Origin: Poecilobothrus nobilitatus
Lineage: Eukaryota > Arthropoda > Insecta > Diptera > Dolichopodidae
Assembly: GCA_947095535.1 (NCBI GenBank)
Contig: OX352772.1
Coordinates: forward strand, 226,999,151 to 227,063,150
Length of the DNA: 64,000 bases
Reading direction: 5' to 3'
Below are positions 63,764 to 64,000 of this stretch, one piece after another (the first letter of the stretch is position 1; every line of letters starts with the position of its first letter). The notes under the pieces were generated by a model, which did no database searches, was not told where the DNA came from, and worked only from the letters and a program-made list of their open reading frames with translations. The position numbers and the translations under genes were made by a program.

Positions 63764-64000
63764 GGATATATTTATACTCCAGAAGGTGGTGAAAAAATTT
63801 GTTTATTTAAAATTAGAAATGGTGAATCATTTACTAACCAATTCGATTTATCTCCTTTGGATTGGCAACATCTAAAAATAGAAGTATATGGTGGTGATAT
63901 ATCTATTATTGGTAAAATAAGAGGTTTAACAAATAAAACAAAGCAAGCACCTAATCATATTAATGCTGATTGCTCATTTTCTGAAGAAGATGATTGGGAG
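63764..64000 (+). CDS. Exon-like open frame running off the window
   Basis: The frame opens directly after TTTCAAGTTTTTTAG, a good splice acceptor whose TAG is in frame, and stays open for 79 codons to the last base: GYIYTPEGGEKICLFKIRNG, then SFTNQFDLSPLDWQHLKIEV and YGGDISIIGKIRGLTNKTKQ. The composition is balanced and coding-like with an acidic end (FSEEDDWE). I do not recognise the family. The mariner lies just upstream, presumably in the intron. Confidence 0.5.

Overview
The window is AT-rich eukaryotic DNA, almost certainly from an arthropod and most likely a fly (inference). The evidence is layers of Ty3/Gypsy, LINE, mariner (DD41D type) and Maverick/Polinton elements, plus short repeats with a (GGAC)n core and TACCCG...CGGGTA ends that resemble dipteran DINE-1/Helentron elements. 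No ordinary multi-exon host gene is certain. The best candidates for non-decayed genes are at 56.3-57.4, 61.5-62.3 and 63.76-64.0 kb.

1-20.3 kb is a Russian doll of retroelements. Gypsy G1 (+ strand) has its integrase split by Gypsy A (- strand, LTRs 6361-6692 and 18251-18705). The pol of A is split by Gypsy B (+ strand, LTRs 10187-10581 and 16487-16866, putative ATAT target duplication). B carries a DINE-like repeat (14.8-16.0 kb). A second, inverted copy of G lies at 0.8-4.7 kb and carries a LINE fragment. DINE-like repeats sit at 1-0.8, 4.7-6.3 and 7.0-7.8 kb.

20.3-28.4 kb holds two related copies of a Polinton end, a duplicated piece of Gypsy A, an inverted Gypsy A LTR/leader segment and a mariner relic. 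The second Polinton end runs into an integrase gene and belongs to Polinton P3.

28427-44236 is a structurally complete Polinton, P1: 15,810 bp, starting AGTAGTATGG, ending CCATACTACT and flanked by a perfect 6-bp duplication CATATT. It encodes an integrase (-), packaging ATPase, small basic protein, minor and major capsid proteins, adenain-like protease and protein-primed DNA polymerase B. It also has several unknown genes, one of which appears spliced. Several genes are frameshifted, so P1 is a fossil. P1 inserted into P3, whose capsid-protease-ATPase block resumes at 44237-48899 on the - strand. The ATPase of P3 is in turn cut at 48900 by the start of another Polinton-like end (P5).

48.9-64 kb begins with that P5 end. 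It continues through a decayed LINE (50.07-56.02 kb, minus, with a DINE-like insertion), then a cluster of open genes: a 358-aa protein resembling only the N-terminal region of Polinton PolB, an unknown minus-strand gene interrupted by a 2,945-bp integrase-only mini-Polinton (57689-60633, duplication AACACA), a 98-aa gene, a hairpin with a Pol III B box, and a LITAF-domain gene. A DD41D mariner (62484-63699) and an open exon-like stretch reach the window edge. Whether this cluster is the cargo of P5 is the main open question.
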